64,000 nucleotides of DNA from Promethearchaeota archaeon (GTDB lineage Archaea > Asgardarchaeota > Thorarchaeia > Thorarchaeales > Thorarchaeaceae), in NCBI GenBank assembly GCA_014728035.1, contig WJMJ01000131.1:117381-181380 (forward strand), written 5' to 3'. The position numbers and the translations under genes were made by a program. Positions within the stretch are counted from its first letter, which is position 1. Every line of letters begins with the position of its first letter. Of this stretch, positions 63,397 to 64,000 are shown piece by piece. The notes beneath the pieces are model-generated. The model searched no databases, was not told the origin of the DNA, and saw only the letters and a program-made list of their open reading frames with translations.

Positions 63397-64000
63397 CTAC
63401 TTTTGCCTCATCAGGACATATCCACCAACGAGGATGACCACTGCAGCGCCAACAGCGCCAGCAATAAGAGCCATCATAACATCAGGTGCAAATGTATCGG
63501 TAGGTCCATCGGGGACATCTGGATGCTCAATACCGTAGAAGTAGTTGGGGTTGTATTCGAGTTCTGTGAACTCACCGTCAACGGACTCAGATACGGTAAA
63601 TGGACCAGAGGTGACAAAGAATTCCTCGTCAGGGTCAGTTGGGTCAGGATCCCACTCGTTCCAAGTTGGGAAGCTTGGGTCGGTGAAGATGTGCTTAGGT
63701 AGGATAGGCTTGTATGAGACCGTGTGCAGGTGCCAATATGATTCCGTATCAAACTCTACAACGAGTGTGTAAGGAGTCTGGGCATAAGCTGCTGCGAGGT
63801 CTGTCAGGTCTACACCATAGGGATTACCTGACGAATCACGATAGAAGTTCAATGAGAATGCGGCATCCTCTGCAGTAATAGGAGTACCATCGGTCCAGGT
63901 TGCGTTCTGGATCATATTGAAGGTAAACCTAGTGTGACCATCAGGTACTGCTGGGTTGTCGTCATGGGTCTCAGTTGTGAAGTCTTCACAGAGCCAGTTG
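63397..64000 (-). CDS. ABC transporter substrate-binding protein, SBP_bac_5-like, with C-terminal TM anchor (partial, runs off the window end)
   Basis: NMIQNATWTDGTPITAEDAAFSLNFYRD...YKPILPKHIFTDPSFPTWNEWDPDP...TSGPFTVSE, C-terminal TM VMMALIAGAVGAAVVILVGGYVLMRQK. Open reading continues to 64000. Confidence 0.85.
   Translation of the reverse strand, partial: NWLCEDFTTETHDDNPAVPDGHTRFTFNMIQNATWTDGTPITAEDAAFSLNFYRDSSGNPYGVDLTDLAAAYAQTPYTLVVEFDTESYWHLHTVSYKPILPKHIFTDPSFPTWNEWDPDPTDPDEEFFVTSGPFTVSESVDGEFTELEYNPNYFYGIEHPDVPDGPTDTFAPDVMMALIAGAVGAAVVILVGGYVLMRQK

Overview
The window is about 64 kb of AT-rich DNA, gene-dense and apparently archaeal. Archaeal markers are an AfpA-type archaeoflavoprotein, a geranylgeranyl-reductase-family flavoprotein, an F420-type LLM enzyme, an archaeal-style 23S rRNA and a DUF47/PiT pair. 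LRR, WD40, ankyrin and HEAT repeat proteins together with a 23S gene that has no adjacent 16S suggest an Asgard/Thorarchaeota-like genome, but this is inference. The main landmark is a minus-strand 23S rRNA gene (about 29.3-32.64 kb). Two observations there stand out. (i) A ~66-bp segment from the 3' end/processing spacer of the 23S transcript is repeated in direct orientation 1,276 bp downstream. The two copies bracket a PD-(D/E)XK-like nuclease ORF, which gives a nuclease cassette between duplicated 23S 3' processing signals. (ii) The peptidyl-transferase-centre segment of the 23S gene is interrupted by about 250 nt of unrecognised, non-coding sequence next to the site equivalent to E. coli ~2445-2450. 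Other points of interest are clusters of translationally coupled micro-ORFs (46.8-47.3 kb and 15.84-15.98 kb), a threonine synthase-PadR HTH fusion, a PadR-methyltransferase-like fusion, paralogous secreted proteins around a membrane-anchored HTH regulator, a 12-bp operator-like repeat present three times before a divergent ABC exporter, and recurrent perfect hairpins after stop codons. I found no CRISPR array, integrase, transposase, tRNA, 16S or 5S gene.
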